This document shows, one piece after another, positions 27,802 through 37,667 of a DNA stretch of 64,000 bases. The stretch is from the NCBI GenBank assembly GCA_030524425.1, contig JAUNGN010000002.1:62001-126000 (forward strand), written 5' to 3'. A model generated the notes under the pieces. It searched no databases. It was not told where the DNA came from and saw only the letters and a program-made list of their open reading frames with translations. The stretch is from Clostridia bacterium (lineage in GTDB: Bacteria > Bacillota > Clostridia > Lachnospirales > CAG-274). Made by a program: the position numbers and the translations under genes. Numbering within the stretch: the first letter of the stretch is position 1; each line of letters begins with the position of its first letter.

Positions 27802-30726
27802 ATGAAGAAAGGCTTAAAAAGAATTTTAAGCACAGTATTGACTGCAGCCATGTTAGCTTCAAGCTTTGTAGTTACCAACATGGGTGCGGTTGCTGTAAAT
27901 GCAGCTTCCATAACAGCACAAAGCGGCGGATGGCATGAAACTGCATATACAGAGTGGCTTCCCGTTTCGGGAGCAGCTTCATACGAAGCTTATGTAAAGG
28001 CTTCATCAGCAGGCAGTTATACAAAGCTTGATGATGAATTGGTACGTCAGTACGACACTTTCTGCCGTGCTGATGCATTGGGTCTTGCCGCAGGTACTTA
28101 CAATATGAAGATTGTGGCAAAGGACAGCTCAGGTGCAGAGCTTGCGTCATGGGAATCAGGTGCAGTTACTGTTGATAATTACATCCGTGACGGTTTTGCA
28201 TTTTCAGACGGCGGAAGCAGTTCAGGTGCTTACAACGATGACGGTACATTAAAGAGCAATGCAATTGTTTTTTATGTAACAGATGAAAACAAGGACACAA
28301 TTACTTGTGACGTTACAACAAGCACTAAGGGCACAACAACCTGTGTAGGTATGGGTGCAATCATTAAGGCTCTTGAAAAGGGCTATGAAACAAGACCTAT
28401 GAACTTCCGTTTTATAGGTCAGGTAACTGTACCGGCTGATGAGCAGACATTAAATCAGCTCGATATCAAGAAAGCAAAAAATCCTATTACTCTTGAAGGT
28501 GTAGGAAATGATGCTTTTGCACTTTTCGGCTTTAACCTTGTTGGAGCAACTAATCTTGAAGTAAGAAACTTTGGCTTCAAGGATATGACAACAAAGGATG
28601 AGGACGGTGTTACGGTAAAGGATGCCAGTGAGAGAATCTGGGTTCATAACAATGATTTCTTCTACGGCGGTCAGGGCAGTGATAATGACCAGGCTAAGGG
28701 CGACGGTTCCGTTGACCTTAAGGGAACCTCAACTAAAATGACAATTTCCGATAACCATTACTGGGATGCAGGAAAGGTAAACCTTTGTGGCTTAGGTGAA
28801 AGTGCCGATTATGAAATTACATACTCAAGAAACTGGTTTGACCATTCAGACTCAAGACATCCAAGAGTAAGAACAGGTTCAGTACACGTATACAACAACT
28901 ACTATGACGGTGTTGCAAAATACGGTGCAGGTGCTTGTACAGGCGCATCACTTTTTGTTGAAGGCAACTACTTCAGAAATACTAAGAAGCCTGTTATGAG
29001 TTCTATGCAGGGTACAGACGCTCAGGGTACCGGTACATTCTCAAAGGAAGCCGGCGGTATCATAAAGATGTATGACAATATTATGGTAGGTTCCTATACA
29101 TATATTGAAGCAAACAACAGCGACGGAACCTTAAATCAGGATTCTGACGGCTATACTGTAGCAAACAGAAGTGATACGGTACCGTCTTCACTTACAACAG
29201 TTAAGGGCGGCACTTCATACAACAACTTTGATACTGCAAGAGATTTAGGTGTTGATGCATCAGGCGTTTTAGCAGCTAAAGATGTTCCTGCTTATGTAAC
29301 TGCAAATGCAGGACGTATTAACGGCGGTAACTTCAGGTTTACATTTGATGATTCAGTAGATGATGAGGATTATAATGTAAATCTTGAGATGAAGAGTGCT
29401 TTGGGAAGTTATAAATATCAGGCTGACAACTCTTATGTAAGCAGTAAGAGTGCTACAGGCATTGACGGCAGCACATTCTATGCTGACAGAGCAGAAGCTT
29501 ATGAAACAAAGGTTGCATCTCTTGCAACAGAAACCGATCCGTCAGGCAATAAAGCTACAGGCGGAGGAAGCGTATCAAGCTTTGACCTTGTATTGGATGG
29601 CAAGACTGATATTTCTACAGGTTCAATAACATCTAATGTAACAGGTCTTGGTACAAATGGTGCATTCTCAATTCTCGCATCATCATCAGCTTCTGTTACA
29701 ATAAGTTCATCTAAGGGTATTCAGCTTGGCGGTGCAGGTAATTTTGCGGCAGGCACTCGTCTTATAAGTGTTGATGTTGCGGAAGCAGGTACAATTTATG
29801 CAACTTCTTCTTCAACAAGTACAGATGTAAGAACTCTTAATATTGCTGATGCAAGCGGTAATATTATCGGTACAATTTCAACAGGCACATCAGATGGTGT
29901 AGCATTGCCTTCAGCAGGTACATATTATATTTACTCAGCAAGCAAGGGTATTAATGTTACTAAGGTGGCTGTAGCTTACGGAAGTTCCGAGGATTCATCA
30001 CAGACTACTACTAAGGGTGATTCATCACAGACAACAACTAAGACAGAGCCTACTACTCAGGCAACAACAAACAGCGAGAATTCATCACAGACCACTACCA
30101 AGTCTGTTGAAAATTCAACAGAAACAACTACAAATACTGTTATAGATGACGGTTTTGCTGCTGCAGGCAAGTATGTATTAGGTACATCAGCAAGCGGCGG
30201 TGACTTTAATATTACCTCTAAGACTGTTGAAGCAGGTAATGTAAACTTTGCATTGCGTGACATTCAGTCTACAGGCGGAAGAATCAGAAGTGAAGAAGAC
30301 GGCGGTTATATTACCTTCGAGCTTGAAAAGACTGCAAAGATTTCTATAATGGTAAACAGCGGCAGAGATGATGTTAAAATCAGAGATTACGATTCAGCAG
30401 ATACTATTGCTGAATATCCGGCAGGCTCTGAGTCAACACATGAGCTTTCTGCAGGCAGCTACATTATTGAATCAGTAAATGACTCTAACGCTGAAATTGC
30501 TTACATTATAGTCAGCTATGATTCAACTCCGGATCCTTCAGGAGTAATAGGTGATGCAAATAATGACGGCAAGGTTAATGCAGATGATGTAAATATGGTT
30601 CTTGACTATGCGTCAGGCAAGATCTCTGCTGTTACTAATCCTGAGTTAGCTGATGTTTCAGGTGACGGAACAGTTACAGCATACGATGCTTATCTTATAG
30701 GTAAGATTATACTTGGTTTAAAGTAA
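27802..30726 (+). CDS. Secreted pectate lyase (PL1) with C-terminal dockerin
   Basis: 974 residues. Signal peptide about 1-36 (ends NAA). A fibronectin-like module (about 40-130) begins GGWHETAYTEW. The PL1 beta-helix (about 135-450) contains RIWVHNNDFFYGGQG, then GDGSVDLKGTSTKMTISDN, and the active-site RHPRVR (about residues 351-358) before VHVYNNYYDG. PL1 enzymes cleave polygalacturonate by calcium-dependent beta-elimination. A beta-sandwich (about 590-730), a Thr/Ser linker (about 730-780) and another sandwich (about 790-900) follow. The last 62 residues are a type I dockerin with two calcium motifs (GDANNDGKVNADDVNMV and DVSGDGTVTAYDAYLI). The dockerin implies docking onto a cohesin. Confidence 0.93.
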   Translation: MKKGLKRILSTVLTAAMLASSFVVTNMGAVAVNAASITAQSGGWHETAYTEWLPVSGAASYEAYVKASSAGSYTKLDDELVRQYDTFCRADALGLAAGTYNMKIVAKDSSGAELASWESGAVTVDNYIRDGFAFSDGGSSSGAYNDDGTLKSNAIVFYVTDENKDTITCDVTTSTKGTTTCVGMGAIIKALEKGYETRPMNFRFIGQVTVPADEQTLNQLDIKKAKNPITLEGVGNDAFALFGFNLVGATNLEVRNFGFKDMTTKDEDGVTVKDASERIWVHNNDFFYGGQGSDNDQAKGDGSVDLKGTSTKMTISDNHYWDAGKVNLCGLGESADYEITYSRNWFDHSDSRHPRVRTGSVHVYNNYYDGVAKYGAGACTGASLFVEGNYFRNTKKPVMSSMQGTDAQGTGTFSKEAGGIIKMYDNIMVGSYTYIEANNSDGTLNQDSDGYTVANRSDTVPSSLTTVKGGTSYNNFDTARDLGVDASGVLAAKDVPAYVTANAGRINGGNFRFTFDDSVDDEDYNVNLEMKSALGSYKYQADNSYVSSKSATGIDGSTFYADRAEAYETKVASLATETDPSGNKATGGGSVSSFDLVLDGKTDISTGSITSNVTGLGTNGAFSILASSSASVTISSSKGIQLGGAGNFAAGTRLISVDVAEAGTIYATSSSTSTDVRTLNIADASGNIIGTISTGTSDGVALPSAGTYYIYSASKGINVTKVAVAYGSSEDSSQTTTKGDSSQTTTKTEPTTQATTNSENSSQTTTKSVENSTETTTNTVIDDGFAAAGKYVLGTSASGGDFNITSKTVEAGNVNFALRDIQSTGGRIRSEEDGGYITFELEKTAKISIMVNSGRDDVKIRDYDSADTIAEYPAGSESTHELSAGSYIIESVNDSNAEIAYIIVSYDSTPDPSGVIGDANNDGKVNADDVNMVLDYASGKISAVTNPELADVSGDGTVTAYDAYLIGKIILGLK

Positions 30727-30756
30727 GTTAACTGATTAATTAATCGGTTCTTTAAT

Positions 30757-30779
30757 CTCCCTGCTTTTAAAGCAGGGAG
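30757..30779 (+). terminator. Hairpin between the two PL1 genes
   Basis: CTCCCTGC / GCAGGGAG with a 7-nt loop but no T-run; a small TGACC/GGGTCA hairpin follows. It may trim or attenuate the message rather than end it. ACTGATTAATTAATCGGT at 30,731-30,748 is also palindromic. Confidence 0.45.
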
Positions 30780-30823
30780 GTATAATGACCTAAGGGTCAA
30801 ATTTAAAAGGAGGAAATTTAAAC

Positions 30824-33800
30824 ATGAAAAAGTGTTTTAAGAAGACCTTAAGCGGTATTCTTGCAACTGCAATGCTTTTTTCATCAGTAGCAATTGGTCC
30901 CGTTACTGCTCAGGCGGCAGGCTTTTCTGTAGCAGCAGGCTGGAATGAAACTATTTACGCTGAATGGCCAGATTCAAATCCTGACAGTGCAAATGTTACT
31001 GTTGGATACAGACCAAAGGGATCTACTGCTGATTATACATATCTTACAGGCGATGATTTGACTTACCTTGTAAGAGCGGCATCTTCAAGCGGATATGGCC
31101 GTGTTGATATACCGGGTGTTGCAGCAGGTAACTATGAATTAAAGGTTACAGCCTCTGACGGTACAGAGTATATTAATAATAATATTAAGGTATATGCTCA
31201 TGACCGTTCAGGCTATGCTCACTTTAATTATTCACAGGGTGTAGGTGCATATAATAATGACGGTACACCAAAGGACAATGCGGTTATTGTTTATGTAACC
31301 GATGAAAATAAGGATACAGTCGAGCTTCCGGGCTATGAGGGAAAGACATGGAGCTATACTCCTTCAAGCGGTGATCCTTATACAAGAACCGGCGTGGGTA
31401 TAGGTAATATTCTTAACAATAATATGAAGCTTGTTCAGGAAGTTACACTTACTGATAACAGACCTATTATTGTAAGACTTGTGGGTACAGTTACCGTACC
31501 TGAAAACTTAACTCCTTATAATGTTAAGGATCCTATCCTTGGCGGTGCTAAGGGTGATAACGGTAATCTTGCAATTACAAAGTATGCAAGAAATGTTACT
31601 ATTGAGGGTATCGGTGATGATGCTACAGTTGACGGCTGGGGCTTTACATTTTCACAGACAGCTACTTGTCCTGCTGAGGCCGGCGAGAGCTTTGAAATAA
31701 GAAACCTTACATTTAAGAACTATACAGAGGATGCTACTGCATTCCAGGGCGATGATGCCATTACAGCACCAATCAGAAGAATTTGGGTACATAACAATAC
31801 TTATTATCCGGGTTATTGTGCTAACCCTGCTCAGTCTGATAAGGCAGAGGGTGATGGTGCTATTGACTTTAAGAGAGGTCATAACTTTACATTGGCATAC
31901 AATCACTTTGTAAAGTGTCATAAGACAGGTCTTATCGGTTCAAGTGAAAAGATAGTTCAGTATAACAGTACATTACACCATAACTGGTATGAAAGTGTTG
32001 AAGCAAGACAGCCTCTTGCTGCAGGCGGTAATATTCATATTTATAATACCTACTATGATCAGTCATCAAGTGTTACTATTGACCTTAGAGGCGCTGCATC
32101 TTGTTTGGCTGAAAGCAATTACTTTAATACTTGCAGCAGACCATGGAATTTAAGAGATTCAACTTGCAGATTAAAGCTTTACAATAATATAAATGAAAAT
32201 CAGAAAAAAGCCGGTACTATTAACGGTACAGTTGTAGAAGCTTCAGCAAGATCAGAAGAAGGTCTTTCAGATAATGGTCTTACAATGATAGACGGCGGAT
32301 CTATTGCAAACTGGGATTTAAATACTGCATACTTCTACTGCGATGCATCAGGCAATACACAGGTAACAAGATTAGATGATGCTGCTGATGTTCCTGAGGT
32401 TGTTGCAACATATGCAGGTACATTAAAGGCATTCCCTATAACAGAATCAGGTACAGTTAAGGTTACTGTTACAGATGCAAGCGGTAATGCAATAACTGAT
32501 GCAACAGTAACAGCAAGCGGTTTAACATTTACTAATACAGGTAATGGTGTTTACACAGCACAGGCTGCTCTTGGCGGTGAGTATCAGGTTACAGTATCTA
32601 AGGAAGGCTATTCAAATGTTGTTTTCAATGCTGCCGGCTTTGAGAATGACGGTGATATATTTGACAAGACTGTTGCTTTACAGGTTGATTATGACGGCTA
32701 TGCTGTAGTTAAGCTTACAGGCGGTTCAAATAATGAAGCTGTTAAGGGTGCAACTGTTAAATTAGCTGACGGCACTGTATTAGCTGACCAGGGTGACGGT
32801 ACTTATAAGTCAGCAGATCAGATTGCAACAGGCAATTACACAGTTACAATTGCAGATACAGGTGACTATATTGCACCAACAGATGCTCAGGCAATTGTTG
32901 TAAAGACAACAGATGCTGCTACAGAAATTCACCTTGAAAAGTACAAGGGTACAGTTTCTGTTACATTGCAGGCAGAGGCAGACGAAACTCAGCCTCTTGA
33001 CGGAACCAATGCAAAGGTATTTGTAGGTTCAACTCAGCTTACATCAACTGACGGACTTACATTTACAGGCGATGTTGAAGTAGGCACAGCTTATAATGTT
33101 ACAGTTACTCTTGCAGGCTGGGCAACAACATCAGTTACTCCTGCTAAGTTAACTGCTTCAAGGACAGATACAGCTTCTGCTGTTGCTGTATTAAAGTATA
33201 AGGGTGCTCTTTATACTTGGAATTATACAACTGATACAAATACAGATAACTTCTTTACAATATCAGGCGAAAGCAGCTGGTCAAGTGCAGGAAGCAATCC
33301 TCAGATATTTGACGGCGAAGAGCTTACTGCTGCTATTAAGATGAATTCAAGTGCAACTGTTACATTTGAGGCTCCTGCTGACGGTACAATTACATTAGTT
33401 ATGGAGGGTACAGGCTCTGTTGACATTGTTAATGCTACAACAGGAACTACTACTACATGCAATGTTACTACAGGTACTAATACATTTGATGTTCAGGCAG
33501 GTGTTAATACAATAAAGAAAAACAAGACAGAAACACATCTCTATCTTGTACAGTATGCTATTGGTGATTCTGTTTCAGAAAATACTACAGAAACAACTAC
33601 CGGCGGTTCAGAGGTAACTACTACCGGCGGAGACACTCCTGTAGAGACTACAACTTCTGAAGTAGTTCCGCCTTCAGGTGATAATGTTATTAACCAGAGT
33701 ATGACTATTTCAAGAGGCTTAAATGACAGTTATGTAACTGTTAATAACGATAAGAATACAAGCGGTGCTTGGAAGAATGATAAGTACAACTCATCATCAG

Positions 33801-35767
33801 CTCCGGGCTGGATTGAATTTACACTTGGAAAGTCTGCAAATGTAGCAATTACAACAGGCGGTGAAAAGGTTCTTTATATTTCTAAGACTGTTGGTGATAC
33901 AGCAAATGCAGTATTCTCAATTCCTTCAGGAACAACAGAGGGTAATGCAGATTTGGAAGCCGGTACTTATTACATCTTTAATACATCCGGTAATCAGACA
34001 ATAAGTCAGATTGTAGTAACAATGGACAGCTCTTCTGACGATACTACAGAAACAACTACTGTAACAACTACTGTTGAAACAACAGTAACTACGACTCAGA
34101 AGGCAGAAACAACTACTGAAACCACAACAACAGAGCCAACAACTCAGGCTCCTGTATCAGGTGTTCAGATAAGTGTTGAGGGTGTTGCTGCAAAGGCAGG
34201 CACTCAGGTTGTTATCCCTGTAAAGCTTACAGGCGTATCAACTCTTGCATCTTATGATGTAAATATTGCATTTGATTCTTCCAATATTACTGTTGATTCC
34301 GTAACAGCAGGTGATATGATTACAGATTCAAATGCTGCAATGAGCTACACTATCGGTGATGGTATTGTTGGTGTTGCAGGCTCTAACCCTTCTGATACAA
34401 TTGCCGAAGGCAAGGATGTATTATTCAATTTAGTAATTACTCCTAAGACTGCAGGCAGCTATGAATTAACAATAACTGTTGATGAAATGTATGTAGCTGA
34501 AGGAACTGCAGCTGATGTAACTGCTGAGTCAGGTACAGTTACAGTTGAGGAAGATGTTGATCCAACAGGTATACGCGGTGATGTAAATAAGGACGGCAAG
34601 GTTGACGCAATTGATGCAGCTATTGTATTAAAGATTGCTTCAGGTATTATTACTGATACTACTCCTTATGATATGACTGCAGCTGATTGTAACGTAGAAA
34701 ACGGCGACGGCAGTGTAAATGTGCTTGATGCTGTTTGGATTCTTAATAATCAGAGCGGCGGCAGTTCTTCTGATGAAACAACAGAAGCAACTACAGAAGC
34801 TCCTGTATCAGGTGACTTGGTAGAAACAGCCAATGCAGGTGATGTGGCAGCAACAACATATTCAGCTCCATTTGCAATTGGTAACTTTATTGTAACAGCT
34901 GATGAAACAAATACAGTAGCAGTTGATGCAAATTCTAAGACAATTGACGGCTACAGCTTTACACAGAGAATCAAGTTAGGCGGTGCAGGCACTGTTGATT
35001 ACAGATCAATCAAGTTTGAAACAACAGGTGCAGGTAATGTTGTTGTATACGCAGCATCATCAAACGGTACATCTGCAAGAGTAATGCAGATACTTGATGC
35101 AAGCGGAGCACAGGTTGCATCAGCAGATGTTCCGGGCTCAACAGCTACACCTATTGCTAAGTATACATTAGCAGTTCCTTCTGCAGGTACTTATTATCTT
35201 GGAAGTACAACAGGCGGTCTTAATGTTTACTTTGTAGGTACAGACGTGGCTCTTGTGGCTCCTGAGGAAATTCCTACTCAGGCTGAGCAGTCTTCAGAGA
35301 CTACAAGTGAGTCTTTAAGCGAGACTTCAAGCGAGACACCTTCTGAAACAACAACAAGCGGTGCAGCTGCAGGCAATTCATGGACAGCAGGTGACACAGC
35401 TCCTGACTGGATTAATCTTAACGGTGCAGCTGCATCAAGCAACAGTTATACAGCATTTTCAAATACTGCTAACGGCGGTACAGCTTTTGCTAATGCAGTA
35501 AGCCTTGCAGCAGGCAGCACATTTACTGTAACTCCACAGAGTGCAGGAACTGTTAAGGTATATATAGCTGCTAATAATAACAGTGATGGCAAGGGTACTG
35601 TAACTGCTGCTTATGCAGATAGTACAGATGCAGGCACTTATTCATTGCCTAACAGAAAGTCAACAGATGCTACAGCTTTTGAGGTTGCTGTAAGTGACGC
35701 TCAGGTTGGTCAGGCTATTACATTTACAAACAGCTATAATGCTTTCTTGTTTAAGGTAGAGAATTAA
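30824..35767 (+). CDS. Giant secreted PL1-family protein with internal cohesin-like and dockerin modules
   Basis: 1,647 residues, signal peptide about 1-32. The order is: fibronectin-like module (GWNETIYAEW, about 35-130); PL1 beta-helix (about 140-500); two or three CnaB/Ig-like repeats (about 545-800); a sandwich module (about 800-915); Thr/Glu linker; another sandwich (about 955-1,070); Thr linker; cohesin-like domain (about 1,112-1,240); type I dockerin (about 1,249-1,310, GDVNKDGKVDAIDAAIV and GDGSVNVLDAVWIL); linker; sandwich (about 1,330-1,480); Ser/Thr linker; final module to 1,647. In the PL1 core the usual RxPxxR reads RQPLAA (about 393-398): the second arginine is gone. It may therefore have weak, altered or only binding activity. 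Cohesin and dockerin in one chain would let it link other proteins. Confidence 0.88.
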   Translation: MKKCFKKTLSGILATAMLFSSVAIGPVTAQAAGFSVAAGWNETIYAEWPDSNPDSANVTVGYRPKGSTADYTYLTGDDLTYLVRAASSSGYGRVDIPGVAAGNYELKVTASDGTEYINNNIKVYAHDRSGYAHFNYSQGVGAYNNDGTPKDNAVIVYVTDENKDTVELPGYEGKTWSYTPSSGDPYTRTGVGIGNILNNNMKLVQEVTLTDNRPIIVRLVGTVTVPENLTPYNVKDPILGGAKGDNGNLAITKYARNVTIEGIGDDATVDGWGFTFSQTATCPAEAGESFEIRNLTFKNYTEDATAFQGDDAITAPIRRIWVHNNTYYPGYCANPAQSDKAEGDGAIDFKRGHNFTLAYNHFVKCHKTGLIGSSEKIVQYNSTLHHNWYESVEARQPLAAGGNIHIYNTYYDQSSSVTIDLRGAASCLAESNYFNTCSRPWNLRDSTCRLKLYNNINENQKKAGTINGTVVEASARSEEGLSDNGLTMIDGGSIANWDLNTAYFYCDASGNTQVTRLDDAADVPEVVATYAGTLKAFPITESGTVKVTVTDASGNAITDATVTASGLTFTNTGNGVYTAQAALGGEYQVTVSKEGYSNVVFNAAGFENDGDIFDKTVALQVDYDGYAVVKLTGGSNNEAVKGATVKLADGTVLADQGDGTYKSADQIATGNYTVTIADTGDYIAPTDAQAIVVKTTDAATEIHLEKYKGTVSVTLQAEADETQPLDGTNAKVFVGSTQLTSTDGLTFTGDVEVGTAYNVTVTLAGWATTSVTPAKLTASRTDTASAVAVLKYKGALYTWNYTTDTNTDNFFTISGESSWSSAGSNPQIFDGEELTAAIKMNSSATVTFEAPADGTITLVMEGTGSVDIVNATTGTTTTCNVTTGTNTFDVQAGVNTIKKNKTETHLYLVQYAIGDSVSENTTETTTGGSEVTTTGGDTPVETTTSEVVPPSGDNVINQSMTISRGLNDSYVTVNNDKNTSGAWKNDKYNSSSAPGWIEFTLGKSANVAITTGGEKVLYISKTVGDTANAVFSIPSGTTEGNADLEAGTYYIFNTSGNQTISQIVVTMDSSSDDTTETTTVTTTVETTVTTTQKAETTTETTTTEPTTQAPVSGVQISVEGVAAKAGTQVVIPVKLTGVSTLASYDVNIAFDSSNITVDSVTAGDMITDSNAAMSYTIGDGIVGVAGSNPSDTIAEGKDVLFNLVITPKTAGSYELTITVDEMYVAEGTAADVTAESGTVTVEEDVDPTGIRGDVNKDGKVDAIDAAIVLKIASGIITDTTPYDMTAADCNVENGDGSVNVLDAVWILNNQSGGSSSDETTEATTEAPVSGDLVETANAGDVAATTYSAPFAIGNFIVTADETNTVAVDANSKTIDGYSFTQRIKLGGAGTVDYRSIKFETTGAGNVVVYAASSNGTSARVMQILDASGAQVASADVPGSTATPIAKYTLAVPSAGTYYLGSTTGGLNVYFVGTDVALVAPEEIPTQAEQSSETTSESLSETSSETPSETTTSGAAAGNSWTAGDTAPDWINLNGAAASSNSYTAFSNTANGGTAFANAVSLAAGSTFTVTPQSAGTVKVYIAANNNSDGKGTVTAAYADSTDAGTYSLPNRKSTDATAFEVAVSDAQVGQAITFTNSYNAFLFKVEN

Positions 35768-35853
35768 GGTTAAATTTAGGCACATACACTAAGCAATGTG
35801 GGAAATGTAGTAAATTGTAGTAAAATTTGTAACTATTTTGTTGCATTTCCCTA

Positions 35854-35882
35854 TTGCAAAATTTAGAATTATGTTATATAAT
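35854..35882 (+). promoter_or_regulatory. Sigma-A promoter of the cohesin-like operon
   Basis: TTGCAA, 17-bp spacer, TATAAT. Upstream, GGGAAATG (35,800-35,807) and CATTTCCC (35,844-35,851) form an inverted repeat around direct repeats of TAGTAAA, a possible operator. Confidence 0.75.
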
Positions 35883-35915
35883 ATGTATAACATAAAATTG
35901 AATAGGAGGTAAAAT

Positions 35916-36668
35916 ATGAAATTAAGAAGTGTATTTGGTGCACTTGTGGCTTTCGGTGCTATGGCACTTATGGCTGTCGGTGTACAAGCTGCTACATATT
36001 CTGCAGGCGCTTCCAGTCCTGAAGCAGGTGTTGCTTCTATTCCCGTAATAGTTACACCTGATGAAGGCGAATCAGATGTAAAGGTCAGTGGTTATGTTAT
36101 GACTCTTACTTATGATTCTACTAAGGTTACGCCTAAGGTTTCAGCTACTAAGGACGCAACTGATGCTGACTGCTATGCTACAGTTGACCCTGTTTTCGGC
36201 GGCGATAATACAGTTTTGGTATCAGATATAGTTGCAACTGATGGCGATAATAAGACATTGGCTGTTGCATGGGCAAGCTCTGCTCCTGTTTCAGTTTCTG
36301 ATGTTGCTAATATGGCAACTGTTGAGTTTGAAGTTGCTGACACAGCTACAGGAGATGTTCCTATTACTGTTGCTGTAACTGCATTGACTAATGATGGCAC
36401 TACTAATGTAGATGCTAGTACAATAACTACTGCTAATGGTGAAATTAATATAGCGGATGCGTTTAAGTATGGTGATATAAATGAAGATGGTGCTGTTGAC
36501 TCATTTGATGCTAATATGGCATTAAAGCATTATTCAAGTGCATTTTTAACAGCTAGACAGATTACTATTGGGGACGTAGATGGTAATGGAATTGTTGATT
36601 CATTTGATGCTAATTTAATTTTAAAGAAGTATTCAGATTCTACATTTGTATTTCCGGTTGAACAATAA
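35916..36668 (+). CDS. Secreted cohesin-like protein with C-terminal dockerin
   Basis: 250 residues. Signal peptide about 1-25 (ends VQA). Residues about 28-180 have the beta-sandwich pattern of a cohesin (VASIPVIVTP, GYVMTLTYDSTKV), here diverged. The last 65 residues are a dockerin with two strong, nearly identical calcium motifs, GDINEDGAVDSFDANMAL and GDVDGNGIVDSFDANLIL. It is first in a small operon; AGGAGG precedes the ATG. A cohesin-dockerin pair in so small a protein suggests an adaptor or a subunit that can self-chain. Binding partners are not known. Confidence 0.8.
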   Translation: MKLRSVFGALVAFGAMALMAVGVQAATYSAGASSPEAGVASIPVIVTPDEGESDVKVSGYVMTLTYDSTKVTPKVSATKDATDADCYATVDPVFGGDNTVLVSDIVATDGDNKTLAVAWASSAPVSVSDVANMATVEFEVADTATGDVPITVAVTALTNDGTTNVDASTITTANGEINIADAFKYGDINEDGAVDSFDANMALKHYSSAFLTARQITIGDVDGNGIVDSFDANLILKKYSDSTFVFPVEQ

Positions 36669-36689
36669 GAGCGAAGGAAGGTTAAAAAC

Positions 36690-37646
36690 ATGAAAATAAA
36701 AAGCATTTTAAGTTTAGCTGTAATTGCAGGAGTTACACTTTTTGCAAGTTCTGCTTATGCAGCAACAGAAAGCTATTCTGTTGGAACACCTATTGATTTA
36801 TCAACAGGTGCTGCTGTTGAAGAATACAAGGTTGGACAGATTGTTGCACTTCCTGTAGATTTTGAGTCATCAACAGGTTCAATTCAGGCTACAGGTATTT
36901 CTTTAAATTTTGATAATTCAGTTTTATCTTATGGTGCAGATTTAAGTAGTATTACATCTGATTCAGTTATGACATCTAACCTTATGTCTTTAGGTGAAGT
37001 TAAATTTAATTCAGACAGTTCTAAAGTAATGCTTGTTAATGGTTTATTTAGTAAAAATGTGTTAACTGGTGCAATTACTGGTATAGGTACTATGTATGTA
37101 CCAGATGAAGCAACAGATGGAACTAAGGTTAAAATTCCGTGGGCATCAGGTGGTATTTCTATAGCTACAAAGGACACACCTGAACTTTACATTATTTTTA
37201 CAGTAACTGGTACTATTAGTAAGGATTCATTAAATGTAGAATTGGTTACAGTTAATGATAGTGAATGTAATATTGGTGATAATGAAAGTCACTTAAATGT
37301 AAGTGGTACTGTTTTTGACAAGATTAACGCTTGTGATGGTGCATTTAAGATTGTAGTTGACGGTTCTCAGTTACCTTACTGGGTACAGGGTGTTGATGTA
37401 GAAATTGATGGTACAACTTATCCGCTTGATGCTTGTGTTAATGCTGAGGGTGAAACAGAATACAGCTTCCCTGTAAGACTCACTTCTGCTGCTGATGAAG
37501 CTAGTGTTAGTGTAGCTATTAAGGCTCAGGTTTCTGATACAGAAGCCGGTCCGGATACAAGTCTTAGGGATTGGGGTACTGTAACTGTAGACATGAGTGG
37601 TACAGCTACTACATACGCTGCAAATAATATTGATTTAAGTAAGTAA
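36690..37646 (+). CDS. Secreted cohesin-like beta-sandwich protein
   Basis: 318 residues with a signal peptide (about 1-24, ends AYA). The first half (about 40-205) resembles a cohesin or related sandwich: VGQIVALPVDF, then GISLNFDNSVLSY. The second half (about 215-318) is a different beta domain without a recognised family. It lacks a dockerin, sortase motif and SLH domain, so how it stays at the surface is unclear. It starts 22 bp after the cohesin-dockerin gene and is followed 22 bp later by the 43-residue peptide gene. Confidence 0.65.
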   Translation: MKIKSILSLAVIAGVTLFASSAYAATESYSVGTPIDLSTGAAVEEYKVGQIVALPVDFESSTGSIQATGISLNFDNSVLSYGADLSSITSDSVMTSNLMSLGEVKFNSDSSKVMLVNGLFSKNVLTGAITGIGTMYVPDEATDGTKVKIPWASGGISIATKDTPELYIIFTVTGTISKDSLNVELVTVNDSECNIGDNESHLNVSGTVFDKINACDGAFKIVVDGSQLPYWVQGVDVEIDGTTYPLDACVNAEGETEYSFPVRLTSAADEASVSVAIKAQVSDTEAGPDTSLRDWGTVTVDMSGTATTYAANNIDLSK

Positions 37647-37667
37647 TTATTAAGGAGGAGATTTAAA

